This document shows, piece after piece, positions 16,447 through 24,767 of a stretch of 64,000 nt of DNA. The DNA comes from Streptomyces sp. NBC_00154 (GTDB lineage: Bacteria; Actinomycetota; Actinomycetes; Streptomycetales; Streptomycetaceae): positions 4,470,501-4,534,500 of the forward strand of contig NZ_JAPEMI010000001.1 in the NCBI RefSeq assembly GCF_026342835.1. Direction: 5' to 3'. Made by a program: the position numbers and the translations under genes. Numbering within the stretch: position 1 is the stretch's first letter; every line of letters starts with the position of its first letter. Below the pieces are notes generated by a model that saw only the letters and a program-made list of their open reading frames with translations, was not told where the DNA came from and did not search any database.

Positions 16447-19065
16447 ACCGAGAACACTCAGCAGACGCCAGCCAGCAACCCCGAACTGCCGACCCAGTAC
16501 GCACCGGCCGAGGTAGAGGGGAAGCTGTATGAGCGCTGGGTAGAACGTGGTTACTTCGAGGCCGACGCGACAAGCGACAAGCCTCCGTTCACCGTTGTCA
16601 TCCCGCCGCCGAACGTCACGGGCAGCCTCCACCTGGGGCACGCCTTCGAGCACACGCTGATCGACGCCCTCACCCGCCGCAAGCGGATGCAGGGCTACGA
16701 GACGCTGTGGCAGCCCGGCATGGACCACGCCGGTATCGCCACGCAGAACGTTGTCGAGCGTGAGCTCGCCAAGGAGGGCAAGTCCCGCCACGACCTGGGG
16801 CGCGAGGCCTTCATCGACCGCGTCTGGCAGTGGAAGGGCGAGTCCGGCGGACAGATCTCCGGGCAGATGAAGCGCCTGGGTGACGGTGTCGCCTGGTCGC
16901 GTGAGCGCTTCACCATGGACGAGGGTCTGTCCCAGGCCGTCCAGACCATCTTCAAGAAGCTCTACGACGACGAGCTGATCTACCGGGCCGAGCGCATCAT
17001 CAACTGGTGCCCGCGCTGTCTCACGGCCATCTCGGACATCGAGGTCGAGTACCAGGACGACGACGGCGAGCTCGTCTCCATCCGGTACGGCGAGGGCGAC
17101 GACTCCATCGTCGTCGCGACGACGCGTGCCGAGACGATGCTGGGCGACACGGCCGTCGCCGTCCACCCGGAGGACGACCGCTACAGGCACCTGGTCGGCA
17201 AGGACATCGAGCTGCCGCTCACCGGCCGCCGTATCCCGGTCGTCGCCGACGAGCACGTCGACCCCGAGTTCGGCACGGGCGCCGTCAAGGTCACGCCCGC
17301 GCATGACCCGAACGACTTCGAGATCGGCCAGCGGCACGGTCTGCCGAGCCTCGCCGTCATGGACGAGCACGCGATCATCACGGCGCACGGTCCCTTCCAG
17401 GGCCTGGACCGGCTGGAGGCGCGCAGCGCCATCGTCGGCGCTCTGCGCGCCGAGGGCCGGATCGTCGCCGAGAAGCGTCCGTACGTCCACTCCGTCGGCC
17501 ACTGCTCGCGCTGCAAGACGACGATCGAGCCGCGGCTGTCCATGCAGTGGTGGGTCAAGGTCGGCCCGCTGGCCAAGGCGGCGGGCGACGCGGTCCGCGA
17601 CGGCCGGGTCAAGATCCACCCGCAGGAGATGGAGAAGCGGTACTTCGACTGGGTCGACAACCTCCATGACTGGTGCATCTCGCGTCAGCTGTGGTGGGGC
17701 CACCGCATCCCCGTCTGGTACGGCCCGAACGGGGAGATCGTCTGCGTCGGCCCCGATGAGCAGCCGCCGACCGGCGAGGGCTGGACGCAGGAGACCGATG
17801 TCCTCGACACCTGGTTCTCCTCCGGCCTGTGGCCGTTCTCGACGCTCGGCTGGCCGGAGCAGACCGAGAGCCTGGCGAAGTTCTACCCGAACTCCGTCCT
17901 GGTCACCGGCTACGACATCCTCTTCTTCTGGGTCGCCCGGATGATGATGTTCGGCCTGTACGCGATGGACGGCACCCCGCCTTTCCACACCATCGCCCTG
18001 CACGGCATGGTCCGCGACCAGTTCGGCAAGAAGATGTCCAAGTCCTTCGGCAATGCGGTCAACCCGCTGGACTGGATGGACAAGTACGGCTCCGACGCAC
18101 TGCGCTTCACCCTGGCGCGCGGCGCCAACCCGGGTGTCGACGTCCCGATCGGCGAGGACTGGGTCCAGGGTTCGCGCAACTTCGCCAACAAGATCTGGAA
18201 CGCCACGCGCTTCGCGCTGATGAACGGCGCAACGATCGAGGGCGAGCTGCCCGACCCGTCGCAGATGTCCGCGACGGACCGCTGGATCCTGTCGAAGCTC
18301 AACAAGACCGTCGCCGAAGTCGACGCGTTCTACGAGGATTTCCAGTTCTCCAAGCTCAGCGACGCGCTCTTCCACTTCGCGTGGGACGAGGTCTTCGACT
18401 GGTACGTCGAGCTGTCGAAGACCACGTTCTTCGCCGGCGGCGAGCAGGCCAAGGTCTCCGGCCGGGTCCTCGGTGAGGTCCTCGACGTGATGCTGCGGCT
18501 CCTGCACCCGGTCGTCCCGTTCGTCACCGAGACGCTCTGGACCTCCCTGACCGGCCGCGAGTCCGTCGTCGTCGCCGACTGGCCGAAGGACTCCGGCTTC
18601 CGTGACGAGGCCGCCGAACAGGAGATCGAGCTCGTCCAGCAGGTCGTCACCGAGGTCCGCCGGTTCCGCTCCGACCAGGGCCTGCAGCCCGGCCAGAAGG
18701 TCCCGGCCGAGCTCACCGTGACCGGCACGGCGCTGGCCCCGCACGAGGCGGCCATCCGCCAGCTGCTGCGCCTGCAGCCCGCCGGGGACGGCTTCCACGC
18801 CACCGCGTCGCTGCCGGTCGCCGGGGCCACCGTCGCCCTCGACCTGTCCGGCACCATCGACGTGGAGGCCGAGCGCAAGCGCCTGGCGAAGGACCTGGGC
18901 GCCGCCGAGAAGGAGAAGGCCCAGGCCAACGCGAAGCTCGGCAACGAGGCGTTCCTGGCCAAGGCCCCGGACAACGTGGTCGACAAGATCCGTACCCGGC
19001 TCGCCAAGGCCGACGCGGACATCGCGCGGATCACCGCTCAGCTGGCGAACCTGCCGCAGAGCTGA
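16444..19065 (+). CDS. valS: Valyl-tRNA synthetase
   Basis: An 873-residue class I synthetase that charges tRNA-Val. The HIGH-type motif is H63-LGH66 (PPPNVTGSLHLGHA) and KMSKS is at 530-534. The editing (CP1) domain lies between them, the anticodon-binding domain follows, and the C-terminal coiled-coil arm (AERKRLAKDLGAAEKEKAQAN) is specific for ValRS. The GTG at 16444 begins VTENTQQTP. An open frame continues far upstream through the divergent gene but is antisense to it and not coding. The start appears leaderless. Confidence 0.97.
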   Translation: MTENTQQTPASNPELPTQYAPAEVEGKLYERWVERGYFEADATSDKPPFTVVIPPPNVTGSLHLGHAFEHTLIDALTRRKRMQGYETLWQPGMDHAGIATQNVVERELAKEGKSRHDLGREAFIDRVWQWKGESGGQISGQMKRLGDGVAWSRERFTMDEGLSQAVQTIFKKLYDDELIYRAERIINWCPRCLTAISDIEVEYQDDDGELVSIRYGEGDDSIVVATTRAETMLGDTAVAVHPEDDRYRHLVGKDIELPLTGRRIPVVADEHVDPEFGTGAVKVTPAHDPNDFEIGQRHGLPSLAVMDEHAIITAHGPFQGLDRLEARSAIVGALRAEGRIVAEKRPYVHSVGHCSRCKTTIEPRLSMQWWVKVGPLAKAAGDAVRDGRVKIHPQEMEKRYFDWVDNLHDWCISRQLWWGHRIPVWYGPNGEIVCVGPDEQPPTGEGWTQETDVLDTWFSSGLWPFSTLGWPEQTESLAKFYPNSVLVTGYDILFFWVARMMMFGLYAMDGTPPFHTIALHGMVRDQFGKKMSKSFGNAVNPLDWMDKYGSDALRFTLARGANPGVDVPIGEDWVQGSRNFANKIWNATRFALMNGATIEGELPDPSQMSATDRWILSKLNKTVAEVDAFYEDFQFSKLSDALFHFAWDEVFDWYVELSKTTFFAGGEQAKVSGRVLGEVLDVMLRLLHPVVPFVTETLWTSLTGRESVVVADWPKDSGFRDEAAEQEIELVQQVVTEVRRFRSDQGLQPGQKVPAELTVTGTALAPHEAAIRQLLRLQPAGDGFHATASLPVAGATVALDLSGTIDVEAERKRLAKDLGAAEKEKAQANAKLGNEAFLAKAPDNVVDKIRTRLAKADADIARITAQLANLPQS

Positions 19066-19076
19066 TGACCTGAGTG

Positions 19077-19120
19077 CGAAGCCCCCGTGCCCCTGACCGA
19101 CCAGGGGCACGGGGGCTTCG
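19077..19120. terminator. Terminator after valS
   Basis: A 19-bp perfect stem (cgaagcccccgtgcccctg and complement) with a 6-nt loop starts 12 bp after the valS stop. Confidence 0.9.
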
Positions 19121-19182
19121 CCGTACGGGCGCCCATTCGTGCCCATTGCCCGGGCGCTGCGCCGGATGTCCGTCCCGGTCCG

Positions 19183-19198
19183 TAGACTGGGCCCCGTG
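19183..19198 (+). promoter_or_regulatory. folC -10 element placed for a leaderless transcript
   Basis: TAGACT (19183-19188) lies 7 nt before the GTG start at 19196, with no ribosome-binding site between. Confidence 0.6.
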
Positions 19199-20719
19199 AG
19201 TGAGCCCCGCCCTTCCGACCGGCACGACGCGTCCGAGTCCGACGACACCTTCGCGGAGATCGTCGACGAAGCGACCCAACGCGACCCCGACCTTGCGGTG
19301 ATCGAGGCCGGCAGCCGCACCCTGCGCACCGCCTCGGGACCGGTCCCGGGCGACGAGGTCCCCGCCCGCCCCGCCGACCCGGAGGTGGACAAGGCGCTGC
19401 GCGCGGTGGAGCAGGAGCTCGCCGGCCGCTGGGGTGAGACCAAACTCGAACCCTCGGTGGCGCGCATCGCCGCACTGATGGACGTGCTCGGCGAGCCGCA
19501 GCGCGCGTACCCCTCGATCCACATCACCGGCACCAACGGCAAGACGAGCACGGCGCGCATGATCGAGGCGCTGCTCGGCGCCTTCGACCTGCGCACCGGC
19601 CGCTACACCTCGCCGCACGTCCAGTCGATCACCGAGCGGATCAGCCTGGACGGCTCGCCGATGGACCCCGAGCGGTTCATCGAGACGTACCGGGACATCA
19701 AGCCGTACGTCGAGATGGTCGACGCCCAGCAGCCGTACCGGCTCTCCTTCTTCGAGGTGCTGACCGGCATGGCGTACGCGGCCTTCGCCGACGCACCGGT
19801 CGATGTCGCGGTCGTCGAGGTCGGCATGGGCGGCAGCTGGGACGCGACGAACGTGATCGACGGCTCGGTCGCCGTCGTCACCCCCATCTCGCTGGACCAC
19901 ACCGACCGGCTCGGCACCACGCCCGCCGAGATCGCCGGTGAGAAGGCCGGAGTCATCAAGCAGGGCGCCACGGTCATCCTGGCCCAGCAGCCGGTCGACG
20001 CCGCCCAGGTGATGCTGAAGAAGGCCGTGGAGGTCGACGCCACGGTCGCCCGCGAAGGCATGGAGTTCGGCATCGTCTCCCGCGAGATCGCGGTCGGCGG
20101 ACAGCTGCTGACACTGCGTGGCCTCGGTGGCGAGTACGAGGAGATCTTCCTCCCGCTGTACGGCGCCCACCAGGCGCACAACGCGGCGGTGGCGCTCTCC
20201 GCGGTCGAGGCGTTCTTCGGTATCGGTGCCGAGCAGTCCGGCTCGCTCGACCAGGAGACGATCCGCCGGGCCTTCGCCTCGGTGCGCTCGCCCGGCCGCC
20301 TCGAAGTCGTACGGAGCAGCCCGACCGTGGTCCTGGACGCCGCCCACAACCCGGCGGGTGCCCGCGCCACCGCCGACGGGCTGTCCGAGGCATTCGGCTT
20401 CTCCCGGCTGATCGGCGTGGTCGGCGTCAGCGACGACAAGGACGTCCGGGGGCTCCTCGAAGCCTTCGAGCCGATCTTCGCCGAGGTCGTCGTCACACAG
20501 AACTCCACCGGCCGCGCGATGAACGCCGACGCACTGGCCGCCATCGCGGTCGAGGTCTTCGGCGGTGACCGTGTCCAGGTCGAACCGCGCCTCGACGACG
20601 CGCTGGAGGCGGCGATCACCCTCGCCGAGGAGGAGAACGAGTACGCGGGCGCCGGCGTACTCGTCACAGGTTCCGTGATCACGGTCGGCGAGGCCCGGCT
20701 GCTTCTGGGAAGGCACTGA
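19196..20719 (+). CDS. folC: Folylpolyglutamate synthase / dihydrofolate synthase
   Basis: A 507-residue ligase that adds glutamate to folates, and probably to dihydropteroate. The Mur-ligase-type P-loop TGTNGKTST lies at 111-119, with downstream LDHTDRLG and DAAHNP motifs. Compared with typical FolC (about 430 aa) it has an extra ~65 acidic residues at the N-terminus, as is common in Streptomyces. The start GTG at 19196 fits a leaderless transcript. The next gene starts 4 bp after the stop, so they form an operon. Confidence 0.93.
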   Translation: MSEPRPSDRHDASESDDTFAEIVDEATQRDPDLAVIEAGSRTLRTASGPVPGDEVPARPADPEVDKALRAVEQELAGRWGETKLEPSVARIAALMDVLGEPQRAYPSIHITGTNGKTSTARMIEALLGAFDLRTGRYTSPHVQSITERISLDGSPMDPERFIETYRDIKPYVEMVDAQQPYRLSFFEVLTGMAYAAFADAPVDVAVVEVGMGGSWDATNVIDGSVAVVTPISLDHTDRLGTTPAEIAGEKAGVIKQGATVILAQQPVDAAQVMLKKAVEVDATVAREGMEFGIVSREIAVGGQLLTLRGLGGEYEEIFLPLYGAHQAHNAAVALSAVEAFFGIGAEQSGSLDQETIRRAFASVRSPGRLEVVRSSPTVVLDAAHNPAGARATADGLSEAFGFSRLIGVVGVSDDKDVRGLLEAFEPIFAEVVVTQNSTGRAMNADALAAIAVEVFGGDRVQVEPRLDDALEAAITLAEEENEYAGAGVLVTGSVITVGEARLLLGRH

Positions 20720-20723
20720 CCCT

Positions 20724-21065
20724 GTGCGTACGCTCTGTGCATCGACGCTGATCGGCGAGTTCTTCGTGATCGGCTTCGCCGGACTCGTCGCCATGAAGTC
20801 CGACGACCTGTCGAGCGCCACCGTCTGGACGGTCTGCGGCATCGGCATGCTGCTGTCCGTCGTGCTCTGCGGCGTGATCACCCGCCCCGGCGGCGTGCAG
20901 CTCGGTTGGGCGCTGCAGATCGCGCTGGTCGCCGGCGGGTTCTTCATCCCGATGATGTACATCCTCGGTCTGCTCTTCGGCGCCCTCTGGTGGGCCTCGG
21001 TGCACTACGGGCGCAAGATCGATGAGGCCAAGGCCCGCTGGGCGGCGCAGGAAGCGACCAGCTAG
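20724..21065 (+). CDS. DUF4233-type small membrane protein
   Basis: A 113-residue protein with about four hydrophobic helices (near 8-25, 34-52, 60-80 and 80-95) and a charged C-terminus (GRKIDEAKARWAAQ). A DUF4233 protein directly behind folC is a conserved actinobacterial arrangement. The function is unknown; coupling to folC suggests a membrane-linked role in the same operon or simple co-expression. Start GTG, 4 bp after folC. Confidence 0.8.
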   Translation: MRTLCASTLIGEFFVIGFAGLVAMKSDDLSSATVWTVCGIGMLLSVVLCGVITRPGGVQLGWALQIALVAGGFFIPMMYILGLLFGALWWASVHYGRKIDEAKARWAAQEATS

Positions 21066-21177
21066 GACCCCGGCGGCCGGCCGAAGCCGGTCACGGCGGG
21101 CAAACCCGGCCGTTGGCCCGTCCGCGTAGCCCTGTAATCTCGCCTCACCGCACCCGCATGCCTTCAAGGAGCCGCAC

Positions 21178-21591
21178 ATGACTCAGCGCACCCTCGTCCT
21201 TCTCAAGCCCGACGCCGTCCGGCGTGGGCTGATCGGCGAGATCGTCGGCCGGATCGAGCGCAAGGCCGGCTGGCAGGTCACCGCGCTGGAGCTGCGCACG
21301 CTGGACCGTGCGACCCTGGAGCAGCACTACGCCGAGCACGTCGGCCGCCCGTTCTACGAGCCGCTCGTCGAGTTCATGCAGTCCGGCCCGGTCGTCGTCC
21401 TGGTCGCCGAGGGCGAGCGGATCATCGAGGGCGTCCGCGCCCTGGCCGGCCCGACCGACCCGATCGCCGCCGCGCCCGGATCGATCCGTGGCGACTTCGG
21501 GACGATCACCCGCGAGAACCTCATCCACGCCTCGGACTCCGAGGAGTCCGCAGAGCGAGAACTGAAGCTGTTCTTTCCGGGACTTTCCTGA
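21178..21591 (+). CDS. ndk: Nucleoside diphosphate kinase
   Basis: A 137-residue enzyme transferring the gamma phosphate between nucleotides through a phospho-histidine. The active-site His117 is in NLIHASDS, and the N-terminal TLVLLKPDAVRRGLIGEI is diagnostic. The ATG at 21178 follows AAGGAG. A TAATCT about 40 bp upstream is a possible -10. It sits between folC and mreB, as in other Streptomyces. Confidence 0.97.
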   Translation: MTQRTLVLLKPDAVRRGLIGEIVGRIERKAGWQVTALELRTLDRATLEQHYAEHVGRPFYEPLVEFMQSGPVVVLVAEGERIIEGVRALAGPTDPIAAAPGSIRGDFGTITRENLIHASDSEESAERELKLFFPGLS

Positions 21592-21623
21592 CCTCGGATC
21601 AGCCGAACAGCGCTGATGACCTG

Positions 21624-21649
21624 GGGCGACCGAAGTAATTCGGTCGCCC
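21624..21649. terminator. Terminator after ndk
   Basis: An 11-bp perfect stem (gggcgaccgaa / ttcggtcgccc) with loop gtaa, then TT. Confidence 0.85.
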
Positions 21650-21883
21650 TTCGGCATATGACCGCCGATCGGGGGAACGCATCCCTCCGACGTAGCGTCA
21701 CCATGAGTGGAACGGCCACCCGTTCCGCCCAAACTGGCGAAGGCCCCTCGCGCGGTGTCCGTGCATACGGCACTACGATGGAATCTTCCACGCCCGCAGC
21801 GCTCACTTCGCCTACCAAAAACAAGCCATCATCGCTTTCTTGGGAAGGCCCGACGCATCCTCATGGGGAACAAGGGGAACTCA

Positions 21884-22903
21884 ATGTCGTTCATCGGCCG
21901 TGACATGGCTATCGACCTCGGGACTGCCAACACGCTGGTGTACGTCAGGGGGCGCGGCATCGTTCTGAACGAGCCGTCCGTCGTGGCCATCAACACCAAC
22001 ACCGGCGGCATCCTGGCAGTCGGTTCCGAGGCCAAGAAGATGATCGGGCGCACGCCCGGCAACATCGTTGCCGTGCGGCCCCTGAAGGACGGCGTGATCG
22101 CCGACTTCGAGATCACGGAGCGGATGCTCCGTTACTTCATCCTGAAGATCCACAAGCGCCGCTACCTGGCCCGCCCGCGTGTCGTCGTCTGCGTTCCCTC
22201 CGGCATCACCGGGGTCGAGCGACGCGCCGTCATCGAGGCGTCGACGCAGGCCGGTGCGCGCCAGGTGCACATCATCGAGGAGCCGATGGCCGCCGCCATC
22301 GGCTCGGGCCTGCCGGTCCACGAGGCCACCGGCAACATGGTCGTCGACATCGGCGGCGGCACCACCGAGGTCGCGGTCATCTCGCTCGGCGGAATCGTCA
22401 CTGCCCAGTCGATCCGGGTCGCCGGCGACGAGCTGGACAACGCGATCATCCAGCACATCAAGAAGGAGTACTCGCTCCTCCTCGGTGAGCGGACCGCCGA
22501 ACAGATCAAGATCACCATTGGCTCGGCGTACGAGATCGACAAGGACGAGCACACCGAGATCCGCGGTCGCGACCTGGTCTCCGGACTGCCCAAGACCGTG
22601 GTCATCTCCGCGGCCGAGGTCCGCAAGGCCATCGAGGAGCCGGTCAACGCGATCGTCGACGCCGTGAAGACGACGCTCGACAAGTGCCCCCCGGAGCTCT
22701 CCGGTGACGTCATGGACCGCGGCATCGTCCTCACCGGCGGCGGTGCGCTGCTGCGCGGACTGGACGAGCGGCTGCGCCAGGAGACCGGCATGCCGATCCA
22801 TATCGCCGAGGATCCACTGGACTCGGTGGCGCTCGGATCAGGCAAGTGTGTCGAGGAGTTCGAGGCGCTCCAGCAGGTGCTGGACGCCCAGCCCCGCAGG
22901 TAA
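21884..22903 (+). CDS. mreB: Rod-shape determining protein MreB (actin homologue)
   Basis: A 339-residue actin-fold ATPase. Phosphate loops are seen in DLGTANTLVYV and VVDIGGGTTEVAV, and the adenosine loop in LTGGGALLRGLDE. In Streptomyces MreB acts mainly in spore-wall assembly rather than vegetative growth. The ATG at 21884 (MSFIGRDMAIDLG) follows AAGGGG at 21872-21877. An in-frame ATG at 21863 (MGNKGNSMSF) has poorer spacing but is possible. The long 5' region (21650-21883) includes TACGAT at 21774 as a possible -10. Confidence 0.96.
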   Translation: MSFIGRDMAIDLGTANTLVYVRGRGIVLNEPSVVAINTNTGGILAVGSEAKKMIGRTPGNIVAVRPLKDGVIADFEITERMLRYFILKIHKRRYLARPRVVVCVPSGITGVERRAVIEASTQAGARQVHIIEEPMAAAIGSGLPVHEATGNMVVDIGGGTTEVAVISLGGIVTAQSIRVAGDELDNAIIQHIKKEYSLLLGERTAEQIKITIGSAYEIDKDEHTEIRGRDLVSGLPKTVVISAAEVRKAIEEPVNAIVDAVKTTLDKCPPELSGDVMDRGIVLTGGGALLRGLDERLRQETGMPIHIAEDPLDSVALGSGKCVEEFEALQQVLDAQPRR

Positions 22904-22922
22904 TACCGGGTCGACAACACAG

Positions 22923-22962
22923 CGGTCCGCCGTACGGGCGCTGCCGCCCCGCACGGCGGATC
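22923..22962. terminator. Hairpin between mreB and mreC
   Basis: An interrupted stem (ccgccgt-a-cggg ... ccccg-c-acggcgg) lies in the 109-bp gap. It may attenuate the mre operon or stabilise the mreB end, since downstream genes show no strong separate promoter. Confidence 0.45.
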
Positions 22963-23012
22963 GTTGATATACAGACACGAACATCCCGACGAGGAAGGCA
23001 CGGCCGCCGCAC

Positions 23013-24032
23013 GTGAGGGACACACGAGAGAGCCGGCTGCTCCTGGTTCTGCTGATCGCCATCGCATTCGCACTGATTACGGTGGACATCCGTGGCGGCG
23101 AGGAGTCACCGGTGGACGGCGCCCGGCAGGCGGCCGCAACGGCCTTCGGGCCGGTCGAGAAAGGCGTCGCGGCAGCCGTCGATCCGGTGGGCAACGCCAT
23201 AGGGGCGATCCGTGCATCCGGTGCACGACACGACCGGATCGCCGTCCTGGAACAGCAGAACGCCGCGCTGAAGGCGAAGCTCGGCAGCGACGACCGCAAC
23301 CGCAGCCGGGTCCGCGAACTCGACAAGCTTCTGAAGAAGTCGTCCGCCGGGCAGTACGGCATCAAGGCTGCCGAGGTCATCGCCATAGGAGCGGCCCAGG
23401 GCTTCTCCTGGACCGTCACGATCGACGCCGGCTCCGACGACGGCATCAAGCGCGACATGACCGTCATCAACGGCGACGGGCTCGTCGGCCGGGTCACCAC
23501 CGTCGGCCCGGACACCGCGACGGTGCTCCTCGCCAACGACCCCGACTTCACCGTCGGCACCCGGATGGAGAAGACCGACGAGCTCGGCTTCGCCACCGGC
23601 CAGGGCGACCGTCCGCTGTCCGTCCAGTTCCTCAACGGCAAGGCCAAGGTGAAGAAGGGCGACCGGCTGGTCACCTTCGGCTCCAGCAAGGGCAAGCCGT
23701 TCGTGCCGGGCGTCCCGGTCGGAGAGGTCGTCCGCGTCGACCCGTCGGGCGGTGACCTCACCCGTACCGTCTACGTCCGCCCGTACGCCGCCTTCAGCAG
23801 GCTCGACATCGTCGGCATCGTCGTCCAGGCACCGCGCGAGGACCCCCGCGACATGGTCCTGCCGAAGAAGGCCGAGAAGCCGAAGCCCACCCCGACGGTC
23901 ACCGTCACGATCTCGCCCAACGGCGACATCGTCGACACCCACGGCAAGGTGGTCGGGAACGTCAACGGGACCCCCAGCGGGAGTCCGAACCCCACCGGAT
24001 CCACCGGCAACGCGGTCAACGAGCAGAGGTAG
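23013..24032 (+). CDS. mreC: Rod-shape determining protein MreC
   Basis: A 339-residue membrane-anchored scaffold. It has a short N-terminal cytoplasmic stretch, a transmembrane helix (about 8-26), a coiled coil near 68-108 (IAVLEQQNAALKAKL ... RVRELDKLLKK), then the beta-rich periplasmic MreC domain (about 115-280, FSWTVTIDAGSDDGI, GLVGRV). The C-terminal ~60 residues are Pro/Thr/Gly-rich and probably extracellular or disordered. It links MreB and PBP2/RodA in the elongation and spore-wall machinery. GTG start; the upstream GAGGAAGG is somewhat far. Confidence 0.94.
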   Translation: MRDTRESRLLLVLLIAIAFALITVDIRGGEESPVDGARQAAATAFGPVEKGVAAAVDPVGNAIGAIRASGARHDRIAVLEQQNAALKAKLGSDDRNRSRVRELDKLLKKSSAGQYGIKAAEVIAIGAAQGFSWTVTIDAGSDDGIKRDMTVINGDGLVGRVTTVGPDTATVLLANDPDFTVGTRMEKTDELGFATGQGDRPLSVQFLNGKAKVKKGDRLVTFGSSKGKPFVPGVPVGEVVRVDPSGGDLTRTVYVRPYAAFSRLDIVGIVVQAPREDPRDMVLPKKAEKPKPTPTVTVTISPNGDIVDTHGKVVGNVNGTPSGSPNPTGSTGNAVNEQR

Positions 24033-24043
24033 AGCTGATCCCC

Positions 24044-24706
24044 ATGCGCTTCAACAGGACTCTGCTCTCCACCGCCCTGGTCGTGATCGCCCTCGTCGTC
24101 CAGGTCTCCGTACTTGCCCGGCTGCAGCTGCCCGGCGCCGTCCCCGACCTGCTGCTCCTCGTCGTCCTCGGTCTGGCCTTCGTGTACGGACATGTCGCCG
24201 GCGCCCTGATCGGTTTCGGCGCGGGACTCCTCGCCGACCTGGCACCGCCCGCCGACCATGCCGCCGGACGCTACGCCCTGGTCCTCTGCGTCATCGGCTA
24301 CTGCGCCGGGCTTGTCCGGCCGGACAACGGCCGGCTCAAGTCCGCGTTCGTCCCGATGGCCGCCGTGGTGGCCGCAGCGATCGGGTCGACCCTGCTGTAC
24401 GCCCTCGTCGGCGCCCTCGTCGGGGACACCGCCGCCCGTCATGTCGGCCTCGGCAGCCTGCTGTTCACCGCAGCCGTCTACGATCTGCTCCTCGCGCCGT
24501 TCACCGTTCCGCTGATCATGGCGCTCGCCAGACGCACCGAGAACGACCCGCTCTCCGATTCCTCGAGCGGCGGCGACATGGCCGCGGGCTGGCTCTCCTC
24601 CGGCACCGGACTCAGGATCGGCAGCCCGCGCGGCGGACTGCGTTTGAAGGCTGCCCGCAGCCGAGCGGCACGGGCCGGACGGATCAAGGGAGTCAAGCGA
24701 CTGTGA
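24044..24706 (+). CDS. mreD: Rod-shape determining protein MreD
   Basis: A 220-residue polytopic membrane protein with five or six hydrophobic segments, of the MreD family. It starts 11 bp after mreC. The C-terminal ~50 residues form a basic cytoplasmic tail (RLKAARSRAARAGRIKGVKRL) that is longer than in E. coli MreD. It works with MreC to couple the cytoskeleton to peptidoglycan synthesis. Confidence 0.92.
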   Translation: MRFNRTLLSTALVVIALVVQVSVLARLQLPGAVPDLLLLVVLGLAFVYGHVAGALIGFGAGLLADLAPPADHAAGRYALVLCVIGYCAGLVRPDNGRLKSAFVPMAAVVAAAIGSTLLYALVGALVGDTAARHVGLGSLLFTAAVYDLLLAPFTVPLIMALARRTENDPLSDSSSGGDMAAGWLSSGTGLRIGSPRGGLRLKAARSRAARAGRIKGVKRL

Positions 24707-24767
24707 GGCTGAACCTCGCCGGGGACACCCCCCGGACCCCCGGCCCGACCACTACCGGGGGCGCCCC

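Noticed and set aside
16408..19596. Long reverse-strand frame opposite valS
   Set aside because: Antisense to a clear ValRS; composition rich in Gly/Asp/Val without motifs. Not a gene.
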